From Pseudomonas koreensis (GTDB taxonomy: Bacteria > Pseudomonadota > Gammaproteobacteria > Pseudomonadales > Pseudomonadaceae): a DNA stretch of 64,000 nt. The position numbers and the translations under genes are program-made. The stretch is from assembly GCF_024169245.1 (NCBI RefSeq), contig NZ_JALJWP010000001.1, positions 2,109,501 through 2,173,500 on the forward strand, read 5' to 3'. The notes beneath the pieces are model-generated. The model had not been told where the DNA came from, searched no databases, and saw only the letters and a program-made list of their open reading frames with translations. Position 1 is the first letter of the stretch. Each line of letters begins with the position of its first letter. Of this stretch, positions 36,934 through 50,110 are shown in pieces.

Positions 36934-38381
36934 TCCGCAAGAATGGACTTCAGCTTATCGCGTAGTTCGCCAATCTCGCTTTGCAGCTTGGCGTAGTTGC
37001 GCATTAGCTCGTCCGGATCATGGCTGATCTGCTCACCGATATGTGGGTTTTTGCAGTCGAGGTTCCAGTTACGCGCTTGCAGCTCCTCGATGCTGATCTT
37101 CCAGGCAAACTCGCCTTCCACCCGTGCGGCAAAGCCATCGGCCTCACAGCCCCACCAGGCTTCTTCCACTGCGAATTCTTCGATGCGCATGGGACGGGTC
37201 TTGGAGTAGTTCTTCACACCGGCCGGGTACTGATGTTCGTAGAACCACACCTGCTTGGTCGGTGTGCCTTTGGTGAAGAACAGCAGGTTGGTTTTGATAC
37301 CGGTGTAGGGGTTGAACACACCGTTGGGCAGGCGAACGATGGTATGCAGGTTGCACTCGGTCAGCAGCTTTTCCTTGATGCGGCTTTTGATGCCTTCGCC
37401 AAACAGGAAGCCATCGGGTAGTACCACAGCGGCGCGGCCACCGTCTTTGAGCAATTGCATGATCAGCACCAGAAACAGGTCGGCAGTTTCGCGGGTGCGG
37501 AAGGCTGCGGGGAAGTTGTTTTCAATGCCATCTTCTTCCATGCCGCCGAACGGCGGGTTGGCAACGATGCAATGCACGCGCTCGCTCGGGCCCCAACTAA
37601 TCAGCGGTTTGCGTAGGGTGTTGTCGTGGCGAATCTGATTCGGCACCTCGATGCCGTGCAGGATCATATTGGTGGTGGCCAGCAGGTGCGGCAGCGGTTT
37701 TTTTTCCACGCCGAAGATGCTGGCCTGCAGGATGCGGTCGTCTTCGGCGGTTTCTACATAGCGGCTACGCTTATGCTCAATGGCGCATGTGAGAAAGCCG
37801 CCCGTACCGCATGCCGGGTCCATAACCTTTTCGTCCAGCTTTGGGTCGACCATGCGTACCATGAACTCAGTGACCGGACGCGGGGTGTAGAACTCACCAG
37901 CGTTGCCCGCGTTCTGTAGGTCACGCAGCAGTTGCTCATAGAGGTTGCCGAACTCGTGGCGTTCCTGGGCTTTGTTGAAGTCCACGCCCTCCTGAATCTT
38001 ATTGATCACCTGGCGTAGCAACTGCCCAGACTTCATGTAGTTGTAGGCGTCTTCAAACACGCTGCGCACTACGAAGGCTGACGGCGTGTTGCTGTACTCG
38101 TGCAGGTTCTGCAACTGGGGGAACAGGTTGTTGTCGATAAAGTCCTTCAGCGCATCACCGGTCATGCCTTCCGGGTCGGCGGCCCATGTACGCCAGCGGC
38201 AACTGTCGGGAATGGGCGAACGATAGCTGTCGTCCATCAGCTCCCATTCCAGCTCGCGGTCATCGAAGATCTTCAGGAACAGCAGCCAAACCAACTGGCC
38301 GATACGCTGGGCGTCGCCGTCTACGCCAACGTCTTTGCGCATGATGTCTTGAATGGACTTGATGGTGGAGCTAATGGACAT
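36921..38381 (-). CDS. hsdM: HsdM, type I N6-adenine DNA methyltransferase
   Basis: Methyltransferase subunit of 486 residues that modifies adenine in the HsdS-defined site. An N-terminal helical domain precedes the SAM-binding motif DPACGTGGFL (residues 188-197) and the catalytic NPPF (275-278). Length matches type IB (EcoAI/EcoEI) HsdM, about 489 residues. It lies 88 bases after hsdR and overlaps hsdS. Order hsdR-hsdM-hsdS in one direction is also that of the IB family. Confidence 0.96.
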   Translation of the reverse strand: MSISSTIKSIQDIMRKDVGVDGDAQRIGQLVWLLFLKIFDDRELEWELMDDSYRSPIPDSCRWRTWAADPEGMTGDALKDFIDNNLFPQLQNLHEYSNTPSAFVVRSVFEDAYNYMKSGQLLRQVINKIQEGVDFNKAQERHEFGNLYEQLLRDLQNAGNAGEFYTPRPVTEFMVRMVDPKLDEKVMDPACGTGGFLTCAIEHKRSRYVETAEDDRILQASIFGVEKKPLPHLLATTNMILHGIEVPNQIRHDNTLRKPLISWGPSERVHCIVANPPFGGMEEDGIENNFPAAFRTRETADLFLVLIMQLLKDGGRAAVVLPDGFLFGEGIKSRIKEKLLTECNLHTIVRLPNGVFNPYTGIKTNLLFFTKGTPTKQVWFYEHQYPAGVKNYSKTRPMRIEEFAVEEAWWGCEADGFAARVEGEFAWKISIEELQARNWNLDCKNPHIGEQISHDPDELMRNYAKLQSEIGELRDKLKSILAECFQ

Positions 38382-38469
38382 GAAGTTCTCTCAACGCGTA
38401 CCGCAAGGGGGGCGAAATTCTACAGGATAGTGTGGACAGCTGCTTTGACAGGTCGTCGGTGGTTGACCG

Positions 38470-40836
38470 TCAACTGGCGTAAAGCTCGTCTTCCAGTTCG
38501 TGGATGGCCTGGTTGTAGCCAGCCTTGCCGCCGAAGGCTTTGACCAATTCCATGGGTGCACCGAACTGGCTAAAAGGGTCAAGCTGAAGGATTTTAATGT
38601 CCTCGATATGCTCGATGCCGGTATCGGCATATTTATCCAGCAGCGCCTCCAAGACCTGGCGGGCGGCACCGGAATATTTGGCGAAATAGTTGCGCTTTTT
38701 CACCTGCTCGGCTCGCTCGCGGCGGGACAGGGCGGGCTGATCGAAGGCGACGTGGCAGATCAGATCGAACGGATCGAGCGGTTTCCCCTGCTTCTTTTCC
38801 ACTTCTTCGGCCAAGGCTTCCCACATCACACCCTGAACGGCCATTTCCTCGATGATAACTTTCTTTTGCTCGGCGTCACTCCAGCGACGGAGGAAGTCAT
38901 CCAGCGAGGTGAACTGCTTTTTTACACAGGTGCGGGTGTAGTCGTGGAGCGATTCGGTAATGAGACGTCCATCCGGACCGTAGTACTGCACGCGCTCGGC
39001 AACGACGTAAATCGGGACGGTATCGATCACGTACTTAATGCGTTTTTTGCCATCCTCTTCGCCGGTAAACTCCAGTCCATCACCGTCGTTGTCGCCGCCT
39101 GCGATGATGCCGTCTTCGTCTCCCTGCGGATCGTCTGGTGGCACGGGCGAGTCATTAGCGTCGGGGGCGAAGATCACCACTGGATCACCATCGAAGGCCG
39201 GGTCGGCAAACAGCTCGGTAGCCTTTTTGAAGTCCATGATGGTGAACCAGTACTTACCGTAGTCCTCGTTGATGCGAGTGCCGCGGCCGATGATTTGCTT
39301 GAACTCGGTCATTGATTTGATGTGCTGGTCGAGCACGATCAGCTTGCAGGTCTGAGCATCGACGCCGGTGGTCATCAGTTTGCTGGTGGTGGCAATCACC
39401 GGGTAGCGTTCTTCCGGGTTGATAAAGTTGTCCAGCTCGGCTTTGCCTTCCTGGTCATCACCGGTGATACGCATGACGTATTTGCGATTCTCGGCCACGC
39501 GCTCAGGGTTGAGGTTAACCAAGGCCTGGCGCATGCGCTCGGCGTGGTTGATGTCGTCGCAGAAAACGATGGTTTTCTGAAACGGATCGGTAGCCTTGAG
39601 AAGTTCGGTAACCTTCTGCGCAACCAGTTGGGTGCGCGCCTCGATAACCAGGGTGCGGTCCATGTCTTTGAGGTTGTAGATGCGGTCTTCGATCAGCTCG
39701 CCATTTTTATCGAGCATGCCTTTGGGCGGACGCCACCCTTGCAGGTCTTTGTCGAAGTCTATGCGGACTACTTTATAGGGAGCGAGGAAGCCGTCCTCGA
39801 TGCCTTGCTTCAGCGTGTAGCTGTAAATCGGCTCACCAAAGTAAGTGATGCTCGATACCTCTTTGGTCTCCTTCGGTGTGGCGGTGAGGCCGACATGGGT
39901 GGCGCTGGAGAAGTAATCGAGGATTTCCCGCCAGGCGGAATCCTCGGAGGCGCTGCCACGGTGGCATTCGTCGATCACGATCAGGTCGAAGAAGTCGCGG
40001 GAGAACTGCTTGTAAATGTTCATCTCTTCATCAGTGCCGGTGACGGCCTGATAGAGCGACAGGTAGATCTCATAGGAGGTATCGATCTGGCGTTTGGCGA
40101 TTTTGGTCATCGCCTGGCCGAAGGGCTTGAAGTCGTTGTTCTTGGTCTGGTCGACCAGGATGTTACGGTCGGCCAGAAACAGGATGCGTTTCTTCTGTTT
40201 CGATTTCCACAGCCGCCAGATGATTTGGAAGGCTGTGTAGGTCTTGCCGGTGCCCGTAGCCATCACCAGCAGGATACGGTTTTGACCGCGCGCCACAGCC
40301 TCGACGGTGCGGTTGATGGCATTCATCTGATAATACCGAGGCATGCGCCCGGAGCCGTCGTCGTAGTAGGGCGCTTCGATCTTGTGCTGGGCTGTCGTAT
40401 CCAGCCCCTTCCACTGGCAGTAGCGGTGCCAGAGTTCGGCAGGGCTAGGGAATTGATCAAGGGTGAGTTCGGTTTCTACCTGGCTACCTGTGCCACTGCG
40501 GTCGTGAAACAAGAAGCCATCTCCGTTGCTGGAGAACACGAACGGCACGTCCAGCGCCTCTGCATAGCCCAGGGCTTGTTGCATGCCGGAGCCAACGGAG
40601 TGCTTGTTGTCCTTTGCCTCGACCACAGCGATAGGCAGGTTGGCCTGGTGGTAGAGGATGAAGTCTGCGCGGCGTGCTTCGCCACGGCTGTGAAGTTTGC
40701 CTCGGACGATAATGCGGCCTTTGGTAAAGCTGACTTCCTCGCGCACCTGCTTGTGCATGTCCCACCCGGCTTGTTGAACGGCTGGGGCGATGTACTTGCT
40801 GCAGATGTCCCGCTCGGAAAGCGACTTTTTGTCCAT
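38470..40836 (-). CDS. hsdR: HsdR, type I restriction endonuclease subunit (type IB-like)
   Basis: ATP-dependent translocase and nuclease of 788 residues. The N-terminal PD-(D/E)XK nuclease is intact (D58 in RRADFI; E73 and K75 in VVEAKD). The SF2 helicase motor has Walker [10 protein letters not shown] (192-200) and DECH (289-292), and motif VI reads [13 protein letters not shown]. Its length is close to EcoAI/EcoEI HsdR (about 810) and much shorter than EcoKI or EcoR124I. All catalytic motifs are intact, so the system looks functional. Confidence 0.95.
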   Translation of the reverse strand: MDKKSLSERDICSKYIAPAVQQAGWDMHKQVREEVSFTKGRIIVRGKLHSRGEARRADFILYHQANLPIAVVEAKDNKHSVGSGMQQALGYAEALDVPFVFSSNGDGFLFHDRSGTGSQVETELTLDQFPSPAELWHRYCQWKGLDTTAQHKIEAPYYDDGSGRMPRYYQMNAINRTVEAVARGQNRILLVMATGTGKTYTAFQIIWRLWKSKQKKRILFLADRNILVDQTKNNDFKPFGQAMTKIAKRQIDTSYEIYLSLYQAVTGTDEEMNIYKQFSRDFFDLIVIDECHRGSASEDSAWREILDYFSSATHVGLTATPKETKEVSSITYFGEPIYSYTLKQGIEDGFLAPYKVVRIDFDKDLQGWRPPKGMLDKNGELIEDRIYNLKDMDRTLVIEARTQLVAQKVTELLKATDPFQKTIVFCDDINHAERMRQALVNLNPERVAENRKYVMRITGDDQEGKAELDNFINPEERYPVIATTSKLMTTGVDAQTCKLIVLDQHIKSMTEFKQIIGRGTRINEDYGKYWFTIMDFKKATELFADPAFDGDPVVIFAPDANDSPVPPDDPQGDEDGIIAGGDNDGDGLEFTGEEDGKKRIKYVIDTVPIYVVAERVQYYGPDGRLITESLHDYTRTCVKKQFTSLDDFLRRWSDAEQKKVIIEEMAVQGVMWEALAEEVEKKQGKPLDPFDLICHVAFDQPALSRRERAEQVKKRNYFAKYSGAARQVLEALLDKYADTGIEHIEDIKILQLDPFSQFGAPMELVKAFGGKAGYNQAIHELEDELYAS

Positions 40837-41342
40837 AACCCCAATTCCCTTTAAAGCCGGCCTGGTCGCTCCATTCCGGCACTGCTGATCGTGCTCAATG
40901 GGCGTAAATGTACCTCTTTTAATGATGGCACGGGGAGATCAGGCGTGATGATTGAGGCGGTAGGGAGATGAGCTGGGCAGCGGCGACGTGCGGCTTCTGA
41001 TTGTCTACCTAGGATCGTTCACTAAGACGGACCCAAAATGACTCGGATGAATAGGCCCACAGGCGAATCGTTGGTACTGATCAGCTTTCGACGGCGTGCA
41101 TCACCTACTTGGCGAAGCATGCTCGGTCGTTCTTGATTCTGATACTCGGACGGGAACAGCGCCGGATCGTCGGGGATGGCTTCCAGCATCAAGTCCGTAT
41201 TCGACATATACACGCTTGCCGAGAGGTGTCAGTGCCAAAGGTTCAATTCGGCGGATATGCTAGAGCCCAAGGCACTGAAACCATTGGTTTCCTTAATCCC
41301 AGCCACAAAAAAAGACGCCCTAAGGCGTCTTCTTCATCGAGT
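40837..41342. other. Intergenic region between hsdR and ssrA
   Basis: Contains the hsd promoter region near 40837-40960 and the ssrA terminator at its right end. A 63-codon minus-strand frame at 41022-41213 has no recognisable relative and no clear ribosome binding site, so it is not called. As this abuts the 3' end of tmRNA, a known integration site, the interval may hold remnants of an integration event, but no integrase was found. Confidence 0.5.
41306..41332 (-). terminator. Terminator of ssrA
   Basis: Minus-strand stem GACGCC / GGCGTC with a 4-5-base loop, then seven T. It lies about 11 bases after the tmRNA 3' end. Confidence 0.88.
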
Positions 41343-41731
41343 TGGTGGAGCCGGGGGGATTTGAACCCCCGTCCGCCAGTACTCCGCTGTCGGTACTACA
41401 TGCGTAGCCGTGTCTATTAAGTTAACCCTCAGCGACCCGACGGGCAGGGTGCTTTGGGCGAGTTGTGTAAGTTTTAGCCGCTTCGTCCACAACGTACTGC
41501 ACGGCGATTCTGTTCTATATGACAATCATTTCGGGTTTACAGACATCCCCTGATGATTGCTGGACCCGAAGGTACCAGGAGCATTGTCAGCTGCAATTAA
41601 GCAGCGAGAGCAACACCGTATTGGTCGTCATTGGCAACTATAAGTAGTTGCAACAGTGGATTTACGACTTCTGTTACCAAGTCGGCATGCACCTAGAGTT
41701 TCGCAACCGGCGTCGAATCCTAAACGGCCCC
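41343..41731 (-). ncRNA. ssrA: tmRNA (transfer-messenger RNA)
   Basis: Rescues stalled ribosomes together with SmpB. The minus-strand sequence begins GGGGCCGTTTAGGATTCGAC and ends with a T-arm-like GGGGGTTCAAATCCCCCCGG and GCTCCACCA, so the CCA is encoded. The tag reading frame at 41635-41597 encodes ANDDQYGVALAA followed by TAA; the terminal ALAA is the degradation signal for ClpXP. The length of about 389 bases matches the gammaproteobacterial one-piece form. SmpB is encoded about 9 kb away at 51 kb. The left side, at the 3' end, abuts the restriction-modification region. Confidence 0.97.
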
Positions 41732-41829
41732 GAACTCATTGCCCGGTGAATCTGATCGGCCAACAAGCGTGCACAGTGTACGTCAATCTGCCGACGAGGC
41801 CAACCCGCAGGTTGGCCCGTCAGCATGGA

Positions 41830-42108
41830 TCAGTTGTTGGTGCCGGTGGCTTTGCGCAGTTCCACGATGGTTTGCGAGGTTTCCGCAACGCAGTCGTCGA
41901 TTTTGCCTTCGGCTTTGAGCGATTCGGCCCTGGTTACGCTGGCTACGGCGCGCTGGCTCAACTCCGGATTAGACGACAACTGCCCTTTGGCGTTGTTGAT
42001 CGTCTGGATGTTGGCATCGCACAAATCGGCAGGCTTGTCTGCGGCGAACGAAGTGGACGCCATCATCGAGGCAGTAACGAACAGACCTAACAGTACAGAA
42101 CGCTTCAT
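41830..42108 (-). CDS. Small secreted protein of unknown function
   Basis: A 92-residue precursor beginning MKRSVLLGLFVTASMMASTSFAA, a clear signal peptide. The start at 42108 is fixed by AAGGAG 7 bases upstream; the longer frame to 42222 lacks such a site. The mature part of about 69 residues has two cysteines (DLCDANIQ and IDDCVAE), which may form one disulfide, and is otherwise helical. No family recognised. It stands alone between ssrA and the lactate operon. Confidence 0.8.
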   Translation of the reverse strand: MKRSVLLGLFVTASMMASTSFAADKPADLCDANIQTINNAKGQLSSNPELSQRAVASVTRAESLKAEGKIDDCVAETSQTIVELRKATGTNN

Positions 42109-42172
42109 GTGTATCTCCTTGAACTGAGGGATCCAGGCTTCGCTGACCGCTGCGCGAGCCACCGAATGGAGG

Positions 42173-42194
42173 AAAAGCCCCGATTTGTCGGGGC
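42173..42194 (-). terminator. Terminator of the lactate-oxidation operon
   Basis: Stem GCCCCGA / TCGGGGC with a short loop, followed on the minus strand by TTTT. It lies about 45 bases after the dld stop. Confidence 0.75.
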
Positions 42195-42237
42195 CTGTTC
42201 TGTGGATTGCCGTCTCGCTCAAGAGTTCTATTTTTCT

Positions 42238-45044
<2,807 letters not shown>

Positions 45045-45048
<4 letters not shown>

Positions 45049-45716
45049 TGATCCTCCAGAATCAGCACGACCAGATCTTTCGGGCCATGCGCGCCGTAGG
45101 CGAGGACTTGTTCAATATCGGCGGTTTTCGACGGGCCGGAGACCAGCAGCGCGTTGGTCGGCATGCCTTGCGCCCATTCGAATTCCTCTTGCACCTGATA
45201 GAAGTTGTCGCGGATTTCGCTGGCCTTGAGCAGGGCGAAATGTACCGGGGGCACCAGGCTCATCAAGCGTGGTTCTTCACGGGTTGGCCAGATGATCAGG
45301 CTGCCGGTCGCGGCGATCGCACCGAGGGTGCCGGTGAGGCTGGCCGGGGTGTCGTTGAACAACTCGGCTTTCCATTCTTCCATCCGCCGGTCGTAGGATT
45401 TCAGTGCTGGCAGCTCGGGATTATTCGCCCAGTGCTGTGTGATGCGCTGCCCGTGCGGTGTAGTCGGAGCGATCAGCAGGCTCGGCAACTGGCGGTCGCG
45501 CAGCAGTTGCGCCAGTAATGACGGCCACTCGGCACCCGAGGTCAGGTGGATTTCGGTGTGCACCGCTTCCATCAGTTTGCGCAGTTGCGGGATGCGTTGC
45601 TCGGCGCTGTAGGTGTAGGGCTGGGTGACCAGATCGACGTCGAAGTTATCGGCGATTGGCGTGGTGCCGGTCAGACTTTTCCGCAGTTTGCCGAGGATAT
45701 TTTGCTTGGCGCTCAT
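45045..45716 (-). CDS. lldG: LutC/LldG, L-lactate dehydrogenase complex subunit
   Basis: Subunit of 223 residues of the LldEFG (LutABC) L-lactate-oxidising complex. It carries the DUF162/LUD domain (TGTLGAIAATGSLIIWPTREEPRLMSLVPPVHFA). It has no Fe-S cysteine cluster of its own. It overlaps lldF and dld by ATGA, indicating translational coupling with both. Confidence 0.93.
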
Positions 45717-47170
45717 CGACGCTCTCCCTGTTTGCCCAGATGCTCGCGGGCCATGTCATGCAACGAACGCGCGGCGGGTTTTGGTGCGCTGTGATTTTGC
45801 GTCCATGGGCCGACGTTGCTGGGTGTCAACGCGCGCAGGCGCGTGGCAAAGAAAGCGAAGATTCGGTACAGGGTCGGCGAGCTATTGAGCCTGGCCCAGG
45901 CGTTCCAGATAAAACGCTCCTTGCGCGAATATTTGCTGCCCTGGCCGCGCATCACCTGATTCGGCGCGTCCGGGGCTTTGACGTTTTCTTCGCGCAGACG
46001 GCGCAGGATCGCCGGGATCGGAATTTTCACCGGGCAGACTTCACCGCAGGCGCCGCACAATGAGGACGCGCTCGGGTGGTCCGGAACCTTGGCCAGGCCG
46101 ACCATGTGTGGGGTGATGATTTTGCCGATCGGCCCGGGGTAGACCTCGCCATAGGTGTGGCCGCCGACGCGGGTGTACACCGGGCAATGATTCATGCAGG
46201 CGCCGCAGCGGATGCAGTTCAGGGTCTGGCGCAATTCACTGTCGGCGAAGGCCTGGCTGCGACCGTTGTCGAGCAGCACCAGATGCACTTCCTGCGGGCC
46301 GTCGAGTTCGTGTTCCTTGCGCGGGCCGGAGATCATGTTGACGTAAGTGGTGATCGGAATGCCCAGCGCCGAGCGCGTCAGCAGTGACAGCAGCGGCACC
46401 ACGTCGCGCAGGTTTTCCACGACTTTTTCAATGCCGGTCACGGCGATGTGCACCGGCGGCACGGTGGTGGTCATGCGCCCGTTGCCTTCGTTTTCCACCA
46501 GCAGCAGGGTGCCGGTTTCGGCCACGGCGAAGTTGACGCCGGAGACGCCGATGTCGGCTTCGAAGAATTTCTGCCGCAGGACCCTGCGACCGATCTGAAT
46601 GAGTTGGTCAACGTCCTTGGTGTACTCCACGCCAAGTTTGTCGTGGAACAAGGACGCGACCTGACCGGCATTCTTGTGGATCGCCGGCATAATGATGTGT
46701 GAAGGCTTCTCGTGGTCGAGCTGGACGATGTACTCCCCCATGTCGGACTCCAGGCATTCAATGTCCCGAGCCTCGAGGAAATGGTTCATCTCCATCTCTT
46801 CGCTGACCATCGATTTGCCCTTGATCACTTGCCGCGCCTCGTGAGCGCGGATGATCGATAAGACGATGCCATTGGCTTCGTCCACCGTTTCCGCCCAGTG
46901 CACTGTCACACCGTTGCGGGTCAGGTTCTGTTCCAGTTGCTCAAGCAGGTCGGGCAACCTGGACAGCGCGCGGGCCTTGATCGAATTGCCCAGTGCGCGC
47001 AAGTGTTCTCTTTCGTGGGCATCGCTGAAAGCCGCTGCCCGCTTGGTCATCAGTGAATCCATGGCAGTGCGGAAGTTGTTCCGCAGCTGCTGATCACCCA
47101 AAGCGTTGTGCGCCCGGGTGCGGAAATCTTCTTCTACGGCGACCGTAGGAATAATCGTCGAGGTGCTCAT
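45713..47170 (-). CDS. lldF: LutB/LldF, iron-sulfur L-lactate dehydrogenase subunit
   Basis: Subunit of 485 residues from the start at 47170 (MSTSTIIPTVAVEEDF), chosen because it overlaps the lldE stop; an in-frame ATG eight codons upstream lies within lldE. It contains an LUD domain in the middle (about 80-310) and a pair of 4Fe-4S motifs, CIRCGACMNHCPVY and CGACGEVCPVKIP, at about 310-380. It transfers electrons from lactate oxidation toward quinone. Confidence 0.94.
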   Translation of the reverse strand: MSTSTIIPTVAVEEDFRTRAHNALGDQQLRNNFRTAMDSLMTKRAAAFSDAHEREHLRALGNSIKARALSRLPDLLEQLEQNLTRNGVTVHWAETVDEANGIVLSIIRAHEARQVIKGKSMVSEEMEMNHFLEARDIECLESDMGEYIVQLDHEKPSHIIMPAIHKNAGQVASLFHDKLGVEYTKDVDQLIQIGRRVLRQKFFEADIGVSGVNFAVAETGTLLLVENEGNGRMTTTVPPVHIAVTGIEKVVENLRDVVPLLSLLTRSALGIPITTYVNMISGPRKEHELDGPQEVHLVLLDNGRSQAFADSELRQTLNCIRCGACMNHCPVYTRVGGHTYGEVYPGPIGKIITPHMVGLAKVPDHPSASSLCGACGEVCPVKIPIPAILRRLREENVKAPDAPNQVMRGQGSKYSRKERFIWNAWARLNSSPTLYRIFAFFATRLRALTPSNVGPWTQNHSAPKPAARSLHDMAREHLGKQGERR

Positions 47171-47991
47171 TGCGCACCTCCGGTTCGCTGCCATAAGAAG
47201 CTGGCGAGATGTTGCCCGCGCAGCGCTTCTTTTTGTTTCTCCAATGCGCCGTTGATGTTCATCAAACAGCCACAGTCGGCGCTCAACACCTGATGCGCGC
47301 CGGAATCCTTCAGCGCTTTGGTCTTGTCAGCCACCATCGCCCCGGAAATGTCTGGCATACGGACGCTGAATGTCCCACCAAAGCCACAGCATTCGCTTTC
47401 GTGGTCGTGATTGACCCGCTCCACGTTGCTCAACTGCGCCAGCAACTCGCGACCGTGCAGGTGGGTGTTCATTTCGCGGCGTGCCGAACACGATGTGTGC
47501 AGCGCGACTTTCACCGGCTCGCCGCTGTCCTTGAGCTGCACCTTGCAGACAAACAGCAGAAACTCGGCCAGTTCATAAGTGCGAGCCGCAAGGGCCTGCA
47601 CCTGTTTCAACGTCTCCGGCTCGTCCTTGAACAAGTCGGCGTAATGCTCGCGCAGCATGCCGGCGCAGGAACCCGACGGCACCACCACCGGATAATCCCC
47701 GGCAAACAGCGCCAGTTGCGAGCGCGCTACCGTCCGCGCCTGCTCGGTGTAACCCGAGGTGTAGGCCGGTTGGCCGCAGCAACTCTGCCCTTGCGGATAC
47801 TCGACCCGGATCCCTTCGCGCTCCAGCAGATGGATCGCGTCCATCCCGGCTTCGGGGTAGAACAGGTCGACCACACACGTGCCGAACAGGTAGACCCGCG
47901 ACGGTTTCTCGCTGGGGTATTGCCGAGGTTCGGGCAGTGGCGGTGCCACGCGGGTCGCGTTCGGCACAGCGTTGTAAAAAAGCTCGCTCAT
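47167..47991 (-). CDS. lldE: LutA/LldE, CCG-domain L-lactate dehydrogenase subunit
   Basis: Subunit of 274 residues with two cysteine-rich CCG domains (CCGQPAYTSGYTEQA and CCGFGGTFSVRMPDIS), characteristic of heterodisulfide-reductase-like lactate enzymes. First gene of the lldEFG-dld block. About 160 bases separate it from lldP upstream, and that gap holds the stem-loop at 48092-48115, which may allow different expression of the permease and the enzymes. Confidence 0.94.
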   Translation of the reverse strand: MSELFYNAVPNATRVAPPLPEPRQYPSEKPSRVYLFGTCVVDLFYPEAGMDAIHLLEREGIRVEYPQGQSCCGQPAYTSGYTEQARTVARSQLALFAGDYPVVVPSGSCAGMLREHYADLFKDEPETLKQVQALAARTYELAEFLLFVCKVQLKDSGEPVKVALHTSCSARREMNTHLHGRELLAQLSNVERVNHDHESECCGFGGTFSVRMPDISGAMVADKTKALKDSGAHQVLSADCGCLMNINGALEKQKEALRGQHLASFLWQRTGGAQ

Positions 47992-48091
47992 CAGGCGTGT
48001 CTCCGGGTGGGCCCGGTTATCCGTCTGCTGCGGCTGCCGAATATAAAGCGCGTTGCTTTCAGCAGCCTTACAGACCCGGTGGTGAATTGCT

Positions 48092-48115
48092 GACGCCGGA
48101 TCACGGGCCGGCGTC
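48092..48115. other. Stem-loop between lldP and lldE
   Basis: Perfect stem GACGCCGG / CCGGCGTC with an 8-base loop and no T-run on either side, so not a standard terminator. A role in mRNA processing or stability between the permease and enzyme genes is possible. Confidence 0.45.
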
Positions 48116-48152
48116 GGTTATTTCCGTCTTTCTTGTAGGCGTCTTGTAGGTT

Positions 48153-49847
48153 TTAGTGCACCAGCATGCCGGTGAACCAGTAGGCCTGAGCCAGGGTGAT
48201 CAAACCGACAATCGTTGCAAAGAATAGGCTGTGCTTGAGGGTGAAGCGGAACAGATCCGATTCCTTGCCGACCAGACCGGTCGCGGCGCAGGCCACGGCG
48301 ATCGATTGCGGCGAGATCATCTTGCCGGTCACGCCGCCGCTGGTATTGGCCGCCACCAGCAAGGTGTCGTTGACGCCGATCTGGTGCGCCGTGGTCGCTT
48401 GCAACGAACTGAACAGCGCGTTCGACGAAGTATCCGAGCCGGTGAGGAACACGCCCAGCCAGCCGAGGAATGGCGAGAAGAACGGGAACGCCGCGCCTGT
48501 ACCGGCCAGCACCAGGGCCATGGTCGAAGACATGCCGGAGTAGTTGGTGACAAAGGCGAACGCCAGCACCATGCCGATCGACAGGATCGGCCAGCGCAGT
48601 TCATAGAAGGTTTCTTTCAAAGTGGTCAGACCAGTTTTGAAATCGATCTTCAGCACCAGCATCGAGATCAGCGCGGAGAAGAAAATCGCCGTGCCGGTGG
48701 CAGAAATCGGGTCGAGTTTGAACACCGCAGGAATCGCGGTCGGGTTGGCTACGATCGGCGCAGTCTTGATCACCAGTTGATCAAGGTGCGGAATGGCGAA
48801 GTTGAACACCCAGCTGTACATCGAGCCGCCGGCGGCGAACATCGCTTTGAAGGGCTTCAGCGTCCAGATCGTCACCAGTATGGTGAGGATCAGGAACGGC
48901 GACCAGGCTTTGAAAATTTCCCCGAGGCTGTAAGGCGAAGCCACGGTGGTGCGCTTCTGGCCGAAGCCACCAACGCTCGCGGTCACCACCGAAGCAGAAA
49001 CAGCACCAGCGATATGTTGGCCGGCGGCGCGTTTTGGCTGCCAGACTTTCAGGAACAGGGTCAGCGAAATCAGGCTGGCCAGCGCCGAGGTGATGTCCGG
49101 CAGTTCCGGGCCGATGAAGTTCGAAGTGAAGTACTGGGTGATAGCGAAGCTCAAACCTGCCACCAGCGCGGCCGGCCAGGTTTCGCGCACACCGCGCAGG
49201 CCGTCCATCATGAACACCAGCCAGAACGGCACGAACAGCGACAGCAGCGGCAGTTGGCGACCGGTCATGGCGCCGATCTTGAAGGCGTCAATGCCAGTGA
49301 CCTGACCCGCAACGATGATCGGAATACCCAGCGCGCCGAACGCCACCGGCGCGGTGTTGGCGATCAGGCACAGGCCGGCGGCGTACAGCGGATTGAAGCC
49401 CAGGCCTACAAGTAGTGCGGCAGTAATCGCGACCGGCGCGCCGAAACCGGCGGCACCTTCCAGAAATGCGCCGAAGCAGAAACCGATCAGCAGCACCTGC
49501 AGGCGCTGGTCATCGGTGATCGACAGAACCGAGCTGCGGATCACCTCGAACTGACCGCTCTCCACCGTCAGCTTGTAGAGGAACACTGCCGCGACAATGA
49601 TCCAGGCAATCGGCCACAGACCATAAGCGAAGCCATAACCGGCGGCGGCGAACGCCATGTCCACCGGCATCTGGAAGGCGAAAATCGCCACGGCAATCGA
49701 AAGCGCAAGGGTGATGCTGCCGGCCACATGGCCTTTGAGGCGGAACACCGCCAGGGCGAGAAAGAAGAACACGATGGGAATGACGGCCGCGAGTGCGGAA
49801 ACGCCGAGACTGCCGAGCGGGCTGTAGAGCTGTTGCCAGGTTTGCAT
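48153..49847 (-). CDS. lldP: L-lactate permease, LctP family
   Basis: Proton-coupled lactate uptake carrier of 564 residues with 12-14 hydrophobic segments. Family signatures visible are [20 protein letters not shown] (about residue 130), and near the C-terminus [17 protein letters not shown] and [20 protein letters not shown]. It is the promoter-proximal gene of the lldPEFG-dld cluster and lies opposite lldR, with a palindromic operator 53 bases upstream of its ATG. Confidence 0.96.
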   Translation of the reverse strand: MQTWQQLYSPLGSLGVSALAAVIPIVFFFLALAVFRLKGHVAGSITLALSIAVAIFAFQMPVDMAFAAAGYGFAYGLWPIAWIIVAAVFLYKLTVESGQFEVIRSSVLSITDDQRLQVLLIGFCFGAFLEGAAGFGAPVAITAALLVGLGFNPLYAAGLCLIANTAPVAFGALGIPIIVAGQVTGIDAFKIGAMTGRQLPLLSLFVPFWLVFMMDGLRGVRETWPAALVAGLSFAITQYFTSNFIGPELPDITSALASLISLTLFLKVWQPKRAAGQHIAGAVSASVVTASVGGFGQKRTTVASPYSLGEIFKAWSPFLILTILVTIWTLKPFKAMFAAGGSMYSWVFNFAIPHLDQLVIKTAPIVANPTAIPAVFKLDPISATGTAIFFSALISMLVLKIDFKTGLTTLKETFYELRWPILSIGMVLAFAFVTNYSGMSSTMALVLAGTGAAFPFFSPFLGWLGVFLTGSDTSSNALFSSLQATTAHQIGVNDTLLVAANTSGGVTGKMISPQSIAVACAATGLVGKESDLFRFTLKHSLFFATIVGLITLAQAYWFTGMLVH

Positions 49848-49899
49848 AGTGGGGTGGCCCCTAATTGTTGTTGGTCAGGCACTGTCAGCGTATTTGGAT

Positions 49900-49916
49900 A
49901 ATTGGTAAGACCAATT
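49900..49916. promoter_or_regulatory. LldR/PdhR-type operator
   Basis: AATTGGTAAGACCAATT is a perfect palindrome around a 3-base centre and matches the TTGGTnnnACCAA consensus of FadR-subfamily regulators of lactate and pyruvate genes. It lies between divergent lldP (start 49847) and lldR (start 50111), 53 bases before lldP. Confidence 0.87.
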
Positions 49917-50110
49917 TACAAGCGCTGTTGGCTAGGGTAAAAGCCTTGGCGTAGGTGTGTCAATTTGCCGCCCTGAAACTTTCGTCGAAGATACGGTGCA
50001 GGGGGCAACTGATCCGCTTTGGCGAAGTAGCCTCTGGCAGGTGTCGGCGGCGCGCGGATAGGCCAGAATAGACAGCCCGGCGAGCGGTCGGGATCGTGGA
50101 GAAATGAGTT

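Noticed and set aside
41022..41213. 63-codon minus-strand frame between hsdR and ssrA
   Set aside because: No clear ribosome binding site and no recognised relative; could be a remnant of an integrated element, but not supportable.
41343..41400. Direct repeat of the ssrA 3' end as an attachment site
   Set aside because: A second copy of the GGTGGAGCCGGGGGG segment was looked for at 33-35 kb by eye and not found.
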